Assembly: GCA_039707655.1 (NCBI GenBank)
Contig: CM077673.1
Coordinates: 267,882,288 to 267,946,287 of the forward strand
DNA length: 64,000 nt
Direction: 5' to 3'
From: Elymus sibiricus
Taxonomy: Eukaryota > Streptophyta > Magnoliopsida > Poales > Poaceae
Under the pieces are notes generated by a model. That model did not search any database, was not told where the DNA came from, and worked only from the letters and a program-made list of their open reading frames with translations. This document shows, piece by piece, positions 11,536-23,873 of the stretch. Position 1 is the stretch's first letter, and each line of letters opens with the position of its first letter. A program made the translations under genes and the position numbers.

Positions 11536-12331
11536 CCCCTTCACCACCACCTACTCGAGAGAGAAGCACTCAGAACTATTCCATACTTGCCCCATCCAGT
11601 TTTCTGAGAGAGAGCCACCTACTCATGTGTTGAGATCATGCCATTCCATTCCAACCATATGAATCTTGATCCCTAGCCTCCCCAAGTTGCCTTCCACCAA
11701 TCCCATCTCTTCCACCAAGCCAAATCTGTGAGAGAGTGATTGTGTGTTGAGGAGTCTATCATCTTGAAGCACAAGAGCAAGGAGTTCATCGACATTGCCG
11801 AGCCTATTACCTTTTGGAGGGTGGTGCCTCCTAGATTGGTTAGGTGTCGCTTGGGAGCCTCCTACTTCGTGTTGTGGAGTTGAACCAAGAAGTTTGTAAG
11901 GGCAAGGAGATCGCCTACTTCGTGAAGATATACCCATAGTGAGGCTAGTCCTTCGTGGACGGAAGCCGTTATGGAATAGTCAAGGTTGCTACTTCGTGGA
12001 CCCTTCGTGGGTGGAGCCCTCCGTGGACTCTCGCGACCGTTACCCTCCGTGGGTTGAAGACTCCATAAACGTGGACGTACAATAGCACCACCTATCGGAA
12101 CCACGGGAAAAATCATTGTGTCTACACATTGCGTTTGATCCTCCTACCCTTCCTTTACTACTCATGCTTGTTGTTACTTTCCGCTGCTCTACTCTTAGAC
12201 ATGCATGTGTAGGGTGTACTTGACTTGCTATGAATGCTAAAATCTACCAACACTAAAAATTTGGAAAAGGCTAGATTTTATTTGGTCAAGTAGTCTAATC
12301 ACCCCCCTCTAGACATACTTTCGGTCCTACA

Positions 12332-12348
12332 AGTGGTATCAGAGCCTT
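12332..12348 (+). other. Primer-binding site (initiator Met-tRNA) of the Sirevirus
   Basis: TGGTATCAGAGCC begins two bases after the LTR and is the standard complement of the initiator Met-tRNA 3' end. Confidence 0.85.
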
Positions 12349-12384
12349 GGTCTCCATTGCATTGGTCTCACAACCTAGGAGAGT

Positions 12385-14553
12385 ATGGCATCTAGTGAGG
12401 GAAGTTATCATCGTAGAGGTCCTTATTTTGATGGCACTAATTTTGCTAGTTGGAAGCACAAAATGAAAATGCATATTCTTGGTCATAACCCCGCCGTATG
12501 GGCTGTTGTTCGTGTTGGCTTGCAAGGTGAATTCTTTGGTGATGGAAAGGGACCGGATCGTGAAGCGACCGCGGATGAATTGAAGATGTTGCAATACAAC
12601 GCTCAAGCATGCGACATTCTCTTCAACTGCCTATGCCCCGAAGAATTCAACAAAATCAGCCGTCTTGATAATGCAAAAGAGATTTGGGATACTTTGGTTG
12701 ATATGCACGAAGGAACCGAGTCCGTGAGAGAATCCAAGTTGGATGTTCTTCAAAGTCAGCTTGACAAGTTCAAGATGAAGGATGGTGAAGGAGTCGCGGA
12801 GATGTACTCTAGGCTAGCTCTCATCCCCAATGAGATTGCCGGCTTAGGAAGCGAAGAAATGACCAACAAATTCATCATCAAGAAGATACTTAGAGCTTTG
12901 GATGAGAGATACGACACCGTGTGCACATTGATCCAAATGATGCCCAACTACAAAATTATTGGAAGGATTGTTGCTCATGAGATGACACTCAAAGACAAAG
13001 AAGAGCTTCACAACAAGTCTAGCGGTGCTTACAAAGCCACAAGTGATGCTCCCGCAACTTCAAGCGACAACCTTGTCACCAATGAAGAGATAAGCCTCAT
13101 GGTCAAGAAATTCAACAAGTTCTACAAGAATAGAGGCAAAGCACGAAGCTCCAACTCAAGATATGAAGAGAAGCATTCGTCAAGTCATGACCGCAATTGC
13201 TACAATTGTGGGAAGCCCGGACACTACTCCAATGAGTGCACGGCTCCCTACAAACAAAGAGAAGAGTCACCTAGAAGACGAAGCTCAAGGAATGAATCAC
13301 CTCAAAGAGAGAGAAGGAGTGGAGATGATCGTTATGAACGAACACCCTCAAGGAGAAGTAGGGATTCGGAGAAGAAGGACAAGTACACCAAGAGATACAC
13401 AAGAAGAAGACATCAAGCTCATGTTGGTGAATGGGTTACCCGCTTCGACTCCTGCAACAACTCCGAGAGAAGCTATCACTCCAACTCCGACTATAGTCAA
13501 GATGAAGGTGTTACCGGACTTGCTCTAGTGACTACCAACTCCTATGATCTATTTGATTCACCAAACGAAGGGAGTGGAAGTTGCTTCATGGCTAAAGGCC
13601 CCAAGGTATCACACCCCAAGTATCTTGATTTCAATAGTGATGAAGTTGATTTACTTTGTGATGATGACTTGCTCTTTGATGAAACTAGTGATGTTAGTCA
13701 AAATGAACTTAATAATTCTCATGCTAGCCAAGATTAGTCATTTGATGATGATAAGATGAAAATAGAACAACTAACTAAATAACTAAACACTCTTAAGTTA
13801 GCTCATGAATCTACTCTCGAAGATCATAGAGAGCTTGTAAGAACTCATGAGAAGCTACGCTTCGAGAAGCTCAACTTGGAGCAAGAGCATGAGTTTCTTA
13901 AAGCTATCAATGACGATCTCCGAAAGAAGACTTCATCTTATCTAGCCAAACGACTACTCTTGTCTACGTTCATGCCACAAGTTAAATCTAAACAAACTAG
14001 TAACAAAGGCAAGAAAGGTTCTTCATCTAGTAGCAACAATAAAAATGCCAAACCTAATGATGTTGCTTCTAGTAGTTCTATTGATTCCACTAATGATGAT
14101 TCTCTTAGCCAAGTTACACTTGAGCAAGAAAATGCTTTATTGAAAGGAATTATAGAGAATGGTGTCTACAAGAGTCTTGCCGGTTGTAAGCAATTTGAGG
14201 AAATTGTACGCAAGCACGGAGGATACCGGGAGAACCATGGCATTGGCTACTTCAATGCTAATGGAGTTGAATGGGAAGAAGGTCAATACCCCAAGCCCAA
14301 GTTTGTTCCTCAAAAGGAGAAGTATGAAAATACTCTTCCCAAGGGAGCAAACACTCAAGATGACCTTCCACCACAAGACCACAAGCTCAAGGGCAAGAAC
14401 AAGCTTCAAGAGGACATTGACTCATATGAAGATGAATCCCTAGCTTTGGTGGAGTGGGTTCCCAAGGCTACTTCAAGCTCAACTTCTACAAAGGCTACTT
14501 CAACACCAAGGATCCCCATCAAGTTGATGTGGGTCCCCAAGAAGAAGAACTAG
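12385..14553 (+). pseudogene. Sirevirus gag with zinc knuckle, two in-frame stops
   Basis: The ATG at 12385 lies 54 bp after the LTR. One frame runs to 14553 (about 722 codons), broken only by TAG at 13735 and TAA at 13780. The N-terminal part, with FDGTNFASWKHKMKMHI and LDVLQSQLDKFKMKDGEGV, is the UBN2/DUF4219-type Copia capsid. A CCHC knuckle CYNCGKPGHYSNEC lies at about residues 272-285 and would bind RNA. It is followed by an Arg/Ser-rich stretch. The C-terminal part after the stops includes ENALLKGIIENGVYKSLAG and ends with Lys-rich VPKKKN. Sireviruses usually have a long gag, so the size fits. Pol does not follow. Confidence 0.85.
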
Positions 14554-15430
14554 AGAGTTCTTGAGGGGTGACTCCACCAATGAAATTCACTCACATTCAT
14601 TATTGGCAAGAACTGTTTGCAATCAACATCAACTCTATGCAATAGTTCAAGGAGTCACATATTCCCTCAAAGGTAAGCAAGGGACAAGGTAATCAACAAA
14701 TCAATGGACATCATCACACATGCTTTGCACTCCATGTCCATAGATATCCTTGTATTTGTCTCTTGTGTGTTGGGACTAACCCATGTAGGTGAGAAGAGTA
14801 AGGAAACAACAAGGATGCTCCCAACTCTTGGTGATCTTCATCAACCTTGAGCATCCACCACTACCTCACCAACATGAAGTCTTCATCGACAAAACCCAAG
14901 GTTAGTTTATCCCTCTTATGGGGGATGTCACATCAAGGGGGAGCTTTACTCTAAGACTTGAGTCAAAGCATCTCTTAGTGTGTGACAACATTAAATGCTT
15001 TATGTAAAAGTGGTAACCCCACTTGTGCTTAAACGATGAGTATGACCTATGATCAAGTATTCTTACTTGCCTCCTAAGTCAATATACTGATATATAGATG
15101 ACTCCGCCATCGCCAAAGTGCTTGTTAGATGCTAGTATGTATGTGCATGTTTGCCATGATTTCATTTGACATCTTATTGTGTGAGCATGTTGGTCTGCAT
15201 TTATTTTACCCATTCGAGGACATCCAATTGTTGCTATTTGGTTTTGATTTATCTTTTTCCAATTGGATGGACAAGAATGCCTAGGACCACTCTCTAGCTA
15301 TCTATGCTTTCTCACCTCATATTCTATTCATGCTGCATCACAAAATTTGAACAAGTACTTTTCGATCCCTCTGTGTGTGGAGCACTCGGAGTTCCGTATC
15401 GACAAAGGACTGACCCTTAAAACCTCCCAA
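14554..15430 (+). other. Non-coding stretch where Sirevirus pol is expected
   Basis: No protease, integrase, RT or RNase H motif is readable in any frame. The sequence is moderately AT-rich with short purine tracts such as CAAGGGGGAGC at about 14932. It has been replaced or deleted rather than merely frameshifted. Confidence 0.65.
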
Positions 15431-15436
15431 GTGCAT

Positions 15437-15619
15437 CTCGGTGGCACCAACCCAAAATTCTCGGTCTCACCGAATGCCTAGGGTTGATCTGGTTTTCGAT
15501 CTCAGTACTACCGATTCCATATTCTCGGTTACACTGAGTTTCCCTGTCAGCTGACAGTTGAGGAACTCGGTGACACCGAAAATTTAGAATCGGTGTCACC
15601 GACAGCGAGGGGTATATAT
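15437..15619 (+). promoter_or_regulatory. Internal palindrome array plus TATA box ahead of ORF2
   Basis: Six copies of the TCGGTNNNACCGA-type palindrome (some decayed) lie between 15437 and 15602, directly followed by GGTATATATG with TATATAT at 15613-15619. This repeats the order found in the LTR (array, then TATA). It suggests a second promoter for the downstream ORF. Confidence 0.6.
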
Positions 15620-15962
15620 GCTGTGGACCCGGCGCTTTGAAAATCAATCTTCAAACCGTCGTGCCCCAAAACCCTAAGCTGCCGAACAGGACCCCCTGGT
15701 CGTCGCCCTTGTCTCCTCGCGCTCCTCTGCCGCTGGGATCCTCGCCGTCGACGGGCATCTTCACCGCCGTCTTCGCTGTAGCGGATCCATCACCGAGTTA
15801 GGGTATTGATCCGGCCCTTCATTGCGCTCCCCGTCCGAATCTTGCACGCTGAAGCTTATTCCATCGATAATCCACCATGTGCAATCCTCCCTATCCTCTA
15901 AAAAGTTCCAGTAGATTAGCGAATCGAAATTTTTTAGATTTAGTTGCCCGCAAAATCGCATC

Positions 15963-16135
15963 TCGGTGATACCGAGTCAGAAAAATTGGTTCCACCGATT
16001 TATTTTTGTGCTACTGAGGACAGTACTCGGTGAAACCGAATGGTAGTTTTCGGTCCCACCGAAACTGCTGCCAAGTTTCTGTTAAGAGTATTGTGAGTCT
16101 CGGCTGCACCGAAAATGTTGACTCGGTGACACCGA
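15963..16135 (+). promoter_or_regulatory. Second internal palindrome array, in the ORF2 leader
   Basis: Seven further copies, for example CTCGGTGATACCGAG, CTCGGTGAAACCGA and CTCGGTGACACCGA, lie between the internal TATA box and the ORF2 start. The arms are conserved and the centres vary. Confidence 0.6.
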
Positions 16136-16252
16136 AATCCATTTTTGCTGTGAACTACATCTAAGATTTTTCTGTTCAAACTTTCAAAAATAGCTGCATT
16201 TTGTGATGACTCATCTTCTTCTACTCCTCTATACTCTATTCACAGGGTCAGT

Positions 16253-18380
16253 ATGTCAGATGCTGAGGACAGTGAGAACACTTCAGAGAGCAGAGTGTTG
16301 AGTTAGATTCAGGCACTAGTCCTGAGTCTAGTTCCTCTTCAGATCCAGGCACCCCCAGTTCTCATGGGTTGTCCAAGGCTGCTACTAGGGCCAGGAAGAA
16401 GCTGAATTCAGATGAGGAGGATTCAGATTTTGTGCCAGAGGAAGTTCTTGCCAAGAAGCAATACAAAGCTGCTAAGAAGTCTGCTAATGAAGCCACCTCG
16501 TCCAGAAGGGCTGTTAGCAAGGTTTATGCTAGCTCTGAGGCTATGAGAGCACCTGAGAGTGCTAGGGCTACCATGACCATTGAGCCCCCAAGGAAGTCCA
16601 TGCCTAAGAAGGCAGGAGAGAAGAAGGCCAGGAAAAGGATTGTCTATGTCACTCGCAGGCAAACATCTATGTTTGAGGACCCAGAGGAGACTGCTGGTGC
16701 TGCTGCTGAGGGGGAGGAGGAAGAGCATGTTGTCAAGGCACCTCCCAAGAAGAAGCAAAAGAAGCTTTTGGCAGATGCTATGCCAAAGCAAGGTCCCTCC
16801 AAGAGCACCAAGTCTGCCCCCAAGAAGGCTGCTGCTGAAAAGTCCAAGAGGTCATCCAGACAGATTCCAGCTTCTGAGAAGAACAAAGGAACTACCTCCA
16901 GAGATATGGATGAGGATGCCATGTCTGCTTCGATGAAGCTTAGACCACACCTTCCTAAACACAATGCCAGCCATCCACTTGCTGAGGACATGAAGAAGAG
17001 GAAGGATTCTGGTTTGAGGGCATGGAGAGCTATTGATCCATATGCCCAGAGGAGAAAGTCAGTTGTGGACTACAGGTTCTACACCAAGGAGCAACAGGAT
17101 TTCTATGAGACCGTGCTGCTTGACAAGAGTCCAGCTGTGTGCGATATGAGATACGTTGACTGGAAATACATCAAGGCTAATGAAGATTACTTTCCAAATG
17201 TCCAAGACAACTTTCATTGCATTGGCCTAGATGAGTTTGTTGGCAAAGAGTTCACTGCATGGAACGACGAGATGATCATGCAATTCTACTCCACTGCTCA
17301 CTTCTATGGAGATGGTAGAATTGTATGGATGACAGAAGGAGCAAGATACGAGTCTACTGTTCATGACTGGGCTGCTATCTTAGAAATCCCAGAGGTGCAG
17401 GATGGTGACTTGGATGTCTACTCTGAATCCAAGGAGAGCCATGATGCTATGAAGGACATGTACAATGCTATCCCTGCTGCTAACTTGAAATCTCACAAGT
17501 TAGGATCTATCTACTTCCTCCAGGTTGGCCTCCATACCATGAACACCATATTGAGGCATACTTTGATGCCCAAGTCAGGAGATGAGAAGATGATTCGAGG
17601 CCATTCAATCAACATGCTGATCCATCTTGATGGACACACCAGGATACATGTGATGGACTTGATAGTAGAGACAGTGAAGAGGGTTGCTGCTGATCAGAAG
17701 CACTCATGCTGCTATGCACCCTACATTCAGATGCTCATCAACTCCAACTGGAGAAGCACATCTTTTCTCTGGATAGACCCCATTTGCCCCTACAGCCAGA
17801 TTTAGAGGACAACATTGTGGTGATGGACCCAGAACATCCCACATCAGCTGCAGCTCAAGCACAGGCAGAGGCAGAGGCAGCTAGATCCACTAGTGCTCAG
17901 GTCCCTAGATCTAGGAACGAGCAAATGGATCTCTTGATCTCATCCGTTCAAGGCATGCAGAAGGACATCAAGGACATACTGGACAATCAAAACAGTCTTG
18001 TCAGGATCTTTGAGAACAAGATCAAGACCCTTAATGACAAGGTAGATGGGCTGACCAAGACAGTCAATGAGCTCAAGAAGGAAGTTGACTCTGTGCCTCT
18101 TCCTCAGTCTACAGATGATGATGATGATGATGAGGATGAGGATGACTCTCCTCTCAGGCCAGGCACACACTTCACTACCCAGGCTAGATCAGCCACAGTG
18201 CCAGCTCCAGATTTGAGGCCCTCCTCATCAGCACCTGCTACTGTCACCTCAGCTCCATCAGCTCCAGTGCCTCCAGTTGCTACACCAACTCCATCCATGA
18301 CATCAGCTGATATCTTCGCCGACGCAGTTCTCTCGACTCCTTCATCAACAACCGGAGGAGATCAGCCCAAGAACGTTTAG
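16253..18380 (+). pseudogene. Sirevirus extra ORF (env-position protein), two frameshifts
   Basis: The ATG at 16253 opens MSDAEDSENTSESR. A 2-bp excess at about 16298 shifts the frame. The body then reads AATRARKKLNSDEEDSDFVP, Lys/Ala-rich basic segments, and a globular part with VVDYRFYTKEQQDFYETVL, WNDEMIMQFYSTAHFYGDG and ARYESTVHDWAAILEIPE. A one-base loss at about 17747 shifts it again into a coiled coil (NEQMDLLISSVQGMQKDIKD, LVRIFENKIKTLNDKVDGLT), an acidic Asp run and a Pro/Ser/Ala tail. Total about 700 codons. The globular part resembles plant-transposon ORFs of unknown function. There is no signal peptide, so an envelope role is not supported. A regulatory or structural role is possible. 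Confidence 0.6.
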
Positions 18381-18413
18381 CTATATCTCTTTGAACTTTT
18401 TGGTAACTTGTTG

Positions 18414-18428
18414 CCAAAGGGGGAGAAG
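18414..18428 (+). other. Sirevirus purine tract
   Basis: CCAAAGGGGGAGAAG just after ORF2 is the polypurine signature of Sireviruses. Two more purine-rich tracts follow, at 18741-18755 (AAATTTAGGGGGAGG) and at 38848-38860 next to the 3' LTR. Confidence 0.7.
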
Positions 18429-18766
18429 TGTATATAGATCTTTAGGCTTCGAGTGAGAGAGCGTTTGGTTTTTATCGCTTTTTCAAAAACAGTTGATTCT
18501 TTGACTTGTTTGTGTTGAACTATGTGGTGTTTGATCATACGCCTAATGTGTGTTGCTACTATTTCCTATCATTATGTTGCTTATGAGATGATCATTCACC
18601 TTTGCTTGTTTGTGTTGTGCTATGTTGTTCATTCTTATTATTCTCGCACACCACCAAGTTGTATGTGACATGGAAGAAGTGCCCCATGTACCTAATCGAT
18701 TGTGCATTTGCATTCAAACTCAAATTTTAAAATAATGCACAAATTTAGGGGGAGGTCTTGCTTATC

Positions 18767-19524
18767 TGTGACGCCCTGGTTTTGTGCTACAGTAATCTCT
18801 GTAATTAAGCTACAGTAATCCCATGCTAATGTTGCCACGTCACCGCGATTACTGTTTTTAAACTCGCGTTGGTTCAAACCCCGTTCGATTCCGTTCCAAA
18901 TTTAATTCGTCGGAAAGGTGGATTTAAAAGTTGTGCAAAATCAGAATTAAAAATGTTGGATGGATCGCAAATATTCCCTAAGATTTCATAAAATTGAAAC
19001 CGGAATTTTTCGAGGTATTTTGACACCTCTAAATAATTAAAACAGACACTATTAAAATTTAAAATTAAAAAAAAGCCTACTGGGCCGAAAGGGGCCGGCC
19101 CAGCCCCGGCGGCTATATGGCGAGCCAGGGGCAACCCTAGCCGCGCCCCCAGCGCCCCTGCCCCCGATTCCCCCCCTCCCCCCACCGCCGCTCGGGAGCG
19201 CTCGCTCGCTCTCCCCCCCCCCCCCCCCCGTCGACCGGCCGAACCGGCCCGGCGCCGCCCTGCGTCCCCCCCCCCCCGGCGACGCGCGACGGGCCGGCCC
19301 GCCCCGACGCACCCGGCCGCCCCGCCGCCTGCCTCGTCGCCCGCCGCCTCGACCTCGCCGTCCCGACGCCGCCCCGCCGCCCGCCGCCTCGCCACGCCGC
19401 CGCCTCGGCCCTCCCCCCGACCCCTGTGAGCGCCCCCCCCCCCCCCCCGCGCGCGCGCGCGCGTGTACGCGAGTGTGTGCGTGTGTACTGTGTGTGCGTG
19501 CACGCGTGCGTGTGTATGTGTTGT

Positions 19525-19562
<38 letters not shown>

Positions 19563-22240
19563 TATGTATGTATGTGTATACATAATGTATGTATATACAT
19601 ACGTATGTATGTATTTATACATATACGTATATGCTAAAAAAAATATTAATAATTAATTAATTAGATTAATTAATTAGATTAATTAATTAGGTAATTAATT
19701 AATTAATTAGGTGGTTAAGATTAAACAGATTTATTAATTAATCTGTTAATTAATTTATTAAACAGTATTTTACTGTTTTGGATAATTCGAATTTAATAAT
19801 TAAATTAATTTCAGAATATTGTTAAATCTTTATTAAATCATATAAAATAAACCGTAGTCTGGATTAAAAAGTTTTGAACATGAAAGTTGCTCAGAATAAT
19901 TCTACGGTTCCAACCACGTTGCCTGTTAGTCAGTCACATGCCTCTAGCATAGCAAACGTGGAACTTTTCCATCGTTTTTCATCTGTCCGGTAAAAGCCAG
20001 AGACCCGGGAAATATCGTCAGATATTCTTCCTACCCGTCTGCGACGCGTAATACTGCGTTAGTGCATGCCTAGCCCTGCATAATGCCATGTCATGCATCG
20101 TGTTGCATCTGTTTGCTTGTATTTATTGTTTCTTCCCCCTCTTCTCTCCGGTAGACCCCGAGACCGACGCTGCTGCCGGGTACGACTACGCAGTTGACGT
20201 TCAGCCTTTTGCCGCAGAGCAGCAAGGCAAGCAAACCCCCCCTTGAGCATTCCGATATCGCCCATTCTTTCCCTCTCATTCTTGCATTAGATTTTTGCTA
20301 CTGTATTAGTTAGCTCCTATACTGATTCATAGCAAGTTTTGATAAACTATTACTATACCTGCAATCATATCAACTGCTTAGTATAGGTTGATCAATAAAT
20401 CCCCAGTGACCCCTTAGTCCCAGTTGCCCTTGCTTCTTCATCGATGACTCAACGACTCGAAGACCCGAAGGCTCGGTCAACCGACCAACGAGCCAGGCCC
20501 CTCACATCACCGCACACCCCTTAAGTATGGCACTGCAGAGCTACTATCGAGTGCCGAGGGTGATACCTCACTTACCTCTCCCGATGTTAATTCTGTAGCG
20601 TAGCTAATCGGTCGTGGGTATCGAGGGTGATTCCTCCTTCCCATTTATCGATAGCGACTCTTGCCATACACATACCTTGAGTGGGATCCATCGAGGGTGA
20701 TTCCACGAATATCCACTTGGTGTATAGACACACAGCTACTTCTACTTGACTTTGTTTACATGGGAAAGACGGGACTGGAGGGACAGGCGGTACCACCCTG
20801 GTTGAGGTGGACCTGAGTTCCCGACAGTCTTGAGACAGGTCGGCCCAAAGGGTACCCGTGTGTGAGATGTGGTGGGATGCGCCGGTAAGGCATCCGTGTT
20901 ATGTTGAGGTGTGGACGGGCAAGAGAGGCCCTTGCCACACATCCTCGAGTCGGGGTGACGGGACCGCACTTTGAGGGTCGTGCTTGCCCCGCATTAATAA
21001 AATGCTAATGGGTTGGGTACTTGATCTGAGTTAGGGCGTTGGCCTTAATACGCACTAACCTTCACGTGGGAGAAGTTATGGGTACTCAGCGTCGTTGTAT
21101 CAGCCGAAGCTCTTCGGATGTCAGCAATGGAGCGGCGCGCGACGGATTGGACTGGACGGTGCAGCTCTTGGACTGGAGTGTACTAGGTCTTTTTCCGGCC
21201 GCGTACGCATCGTGCAGGAGTGCAAGGGCAAGTGGGCCCACGAACCTGCGCGCTTAGGATTTAGACCGGCGGGCTGGCCTCTTCGTTGAGCCTAGGTGGG
21301 GCGACGACGTGCTGATATCCCGAGGCCGGGCATGACCCAGGAAAGTGTGTCCGGTCGGAGGTGGCTCAGGCGTGTTGGGGAATATGTGGTGCACCCCTGC
21401 AGGGAAGAAATTATCTATTCGAATAGCCGTGTCCACGGTAACAGGACGACTTGGAATTGTACCTTGACCTTATACAACTATAATTGTGATTTAATTTTGA
21501 AATAAATTGTGGCTCCGAGATTGCTTCCTCGCAAGGAGTCGAGGAAGGATCTCTGGGCGTGGTTAATTAATAAAATTGCTACAATAATATGGCTATATAT
21601 GTGATACCAGTCTACTCTCTTCTAATGCTGCCAGATGTTGGAGATGCTAAAGATGCTAGTCTTCGAAAGGACTAGGCCTTCTCCCTATTCTTGCTTTCTA
21701 CAGTCAGATCAGATATAACCCCTCCCCTTGATAATGATGCATATTTAGCATAGTTCTGATGTCAGTCTTGCGAGTACTTTGGATGAGTACTCACCGCTGC
21801 TTTGCTTTATCTTTCCCCCCCTCGATACGATTTCCGCGTTCAGACGATGGAGCCCAGGAGATGGAGTACACCGGAGACGACTACTACACCGCCGCTGGAG
21901 CCTACTACTACGTGGAGGCTGCCCCCGACGCTCAGGAGTAGTTAGGAGGTTCCCAGACAGGAGGCCTCGCCTCTTTCAATCCGCTGCTTATGTTTGTGCT
22001 AGCCTTCTTAAGGCAAAACTTGTCTACCTTATGTCTGTACTCAGATATTATTTGCTTCCACTGACTCGTGCTTTGTCGAGCTTTGTATTCGAGCCCTCGA
22101 GGCCCCTGGCTTGTAATATGGAGCTGTATGACTTTAATTTGTGTCTAGTGTTGTGTTGTGATATCAATCAGTGAGTCCCTAATCTTGGTCGTACGCATTG
22201 CGTGTTTGTTTAGCGTACGGTCGAAGTCGGGGGTGTCACA
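18767..22240 (+). repeat. 5' LTR of the Tekay element (3474 bp)
   Basis: Contains poly-C runs (19211-19230, 19267-19278, 19434-19448), a CG/TG/TATG microsatellite at 19449-19633, and an AT-rich TTAATTAA region at 19640-19760. Two protein-like stretches occur: one after a CTCTCCGGTAG acceptor-like site at about 20153-20231 and one at about 21850-21941 ending in a stop. Both are kept in the right LTR. No TE protein is encoded. Confidence 0.9.
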
Positions 22241-22242
22241 AG

Positions 22243-22260
22243 TTGGTATCAGAGCCGACT
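22243..22260 (+). other. Primer-binding site of the Tekay element
   Basis: TTGGTATCAGAGCC starts two bases after the LTR and matches initiator Met-tRNA, as in most chromoviruses. Confidence 0.85.
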
Positions 22261-23873
22261 GCCTGTAGGTAGCCCCCTTTCCAACTCCTTGGCCGAAGTT
22301 CAGTCTAGTCATTGAAAAACTTTTACTAACATAGTTGTGTGGCTTACTGGCCCACATCTCAATCGGGTGGTATTAGGATCTTTTATTCCTCGTCTATACT
22401 CTGGGTTCTGATCTCTCTTCTCTTTCGGGTTAAAGATTTTATTAACTCTAACTCTAGGTTCTCGTAACTACTTCCCCCGGAGAGCCCCTCATTCCAGATG
22501 AATGCTTGATTCATTAGAAGACTCCGAAGATACTCTCTGATGTTCTCCCGAGAACTTGTGCTCGTCGATTTTGCGATTCCCTTCCATCGCCAACCCCTGC
22601 GGATAACTCCTCATCATTATCGAGGATTCGTTCGTCCCCAGTTGTTCTTGTCTTTCACAAAATTCTTCGAAACGCTATCCGGTCTTCCGAAATCCTGAGC
22701 ATCCTACTGCTCTTGACTTTTCTCACGTGCTTACATGGTGGTTAATTCCATATGTGAAGCAATATCCATTAAAATCCTCTGTGATTTTCATTTGATTTTA
22801 TTGATTCAACCTGTGTGTGGATGCACGCAGTCATCAGTTGTTTATCATAAATTATCCATCCGGCTCAGACGTCTTTCTAAACATGAGTTAGTTCTTGACA
22901 AATCAACCTTGGTTGATTGTCCATCTAAGTCCCGACAACTTGTCTGTATTGATCGAAGCATCTGATTCTGATACACCAAATTGGGAATCTTAATTCCTTT
23001 GGTTATTTTAACATCGAATTATTTGGATGTTCTATGATCTGATGCCCTGCATTCTTTCTCCCTTTGATTTGGTACCGATACTCACATCAGGTCCTTTGTG
23101 GACGCCAACTAAATTGTTGGGTTATTATCCGACAGTGTCCTTCTCATTTAAAATTCATGTGAATTCTTTCCCTGGTACATGATGCCATTGGTAAACTGTG
23201 TCTTCTCCCTCTGATAAGTTGTATCCTATGCTTTTGTCAGCCATGCTCTGTTGTCAAGCATGTGTTAATTACTCTTGAAGCTTGTGGTATATGTTCCTAA
23301 GATGCCCCGATGGGCTGGACCTATGCTTTCCTTAATCCGTGTGAACCCGACATGTTTTCACGAGTCATACTCTCCTGGTGTTTTTCTAGTTAAACTTTTC
23401 AAACTACAACTTCATCAAGCGCGAGGTGTAAATGGAAGGTGATGCATTGATGAAGTGGGAGTCGACCTTGAACCTTGTGTTCATGCCCATGGAAACAATG
23501 TTGAGCTTATCATACAAGCTTCTCCTTTCATACAATCATTCATTGTATGATTTGATATTGTATCTTTGATCTTGTCCTTTGCAATCGTGGTTCCGACCAT
23601 GTTGTCCTACTTTGATTTCGTTCTCAGACAAGTTAAAGTGGTTGTCCTCCACAGATCAATACGCTAGTATAACCTCCATGCTGATCTATCTCCAAGTATT
23701 ATCCCTGGTAGCTTGATAAATATCACGGAGCTATATAACTCTTTATGAGCTCCTCATCAACTATGACATTTCACCGATTCCAGTTTCCTCGTGTTCTGAG
23801 TTGTGGGACATTCAGGGACACTGATATCTGAATCGAGTACGCATTGCGATTCGACAACTCTTAGTAATCTTCT
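22261..23873 (+). other. Tekay internal region without gag or protease
   Basis: No ORF above 80 codons and no zinc knuckle or protease motif. In intact Tekay elements gag and protease lie here, so they are deleted or replaced by unrelated AT-rich sequence. The first convincing pol sequence starts at about 23900. Confidence 0.65.

Larger units (their letters stand above)
10815..12331 (+). repeat. 5' LTR of the Sirevirus
   Basis: Starts TGAAAGC, ends CCTACA. It contains an array of TCGGTNNNACCGA palindromes at 11171-11486, a TATA box at 11528-11535, and a downstream region rich in CTTCGTGGA-type direct repeats (11930-12060). Confidence 0.9.

Noticed and set aside
19052..19622. Minus-strand His/Thr- and Gly/Arg-rich ORFs in the Tekay LTR (also 35583-36113)
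   Set aside because: Produced by the TG/TATG microsatellite and poly-C runs; open in all frames.
22243..22270. tRNA-like sequences after LTRs (also 12334, 46704, 60082)
   Set aside because: They are primer-binding sites complementary to tRNA 3' ends, not tRNA genes; no cloverleaf can be drawn around them.
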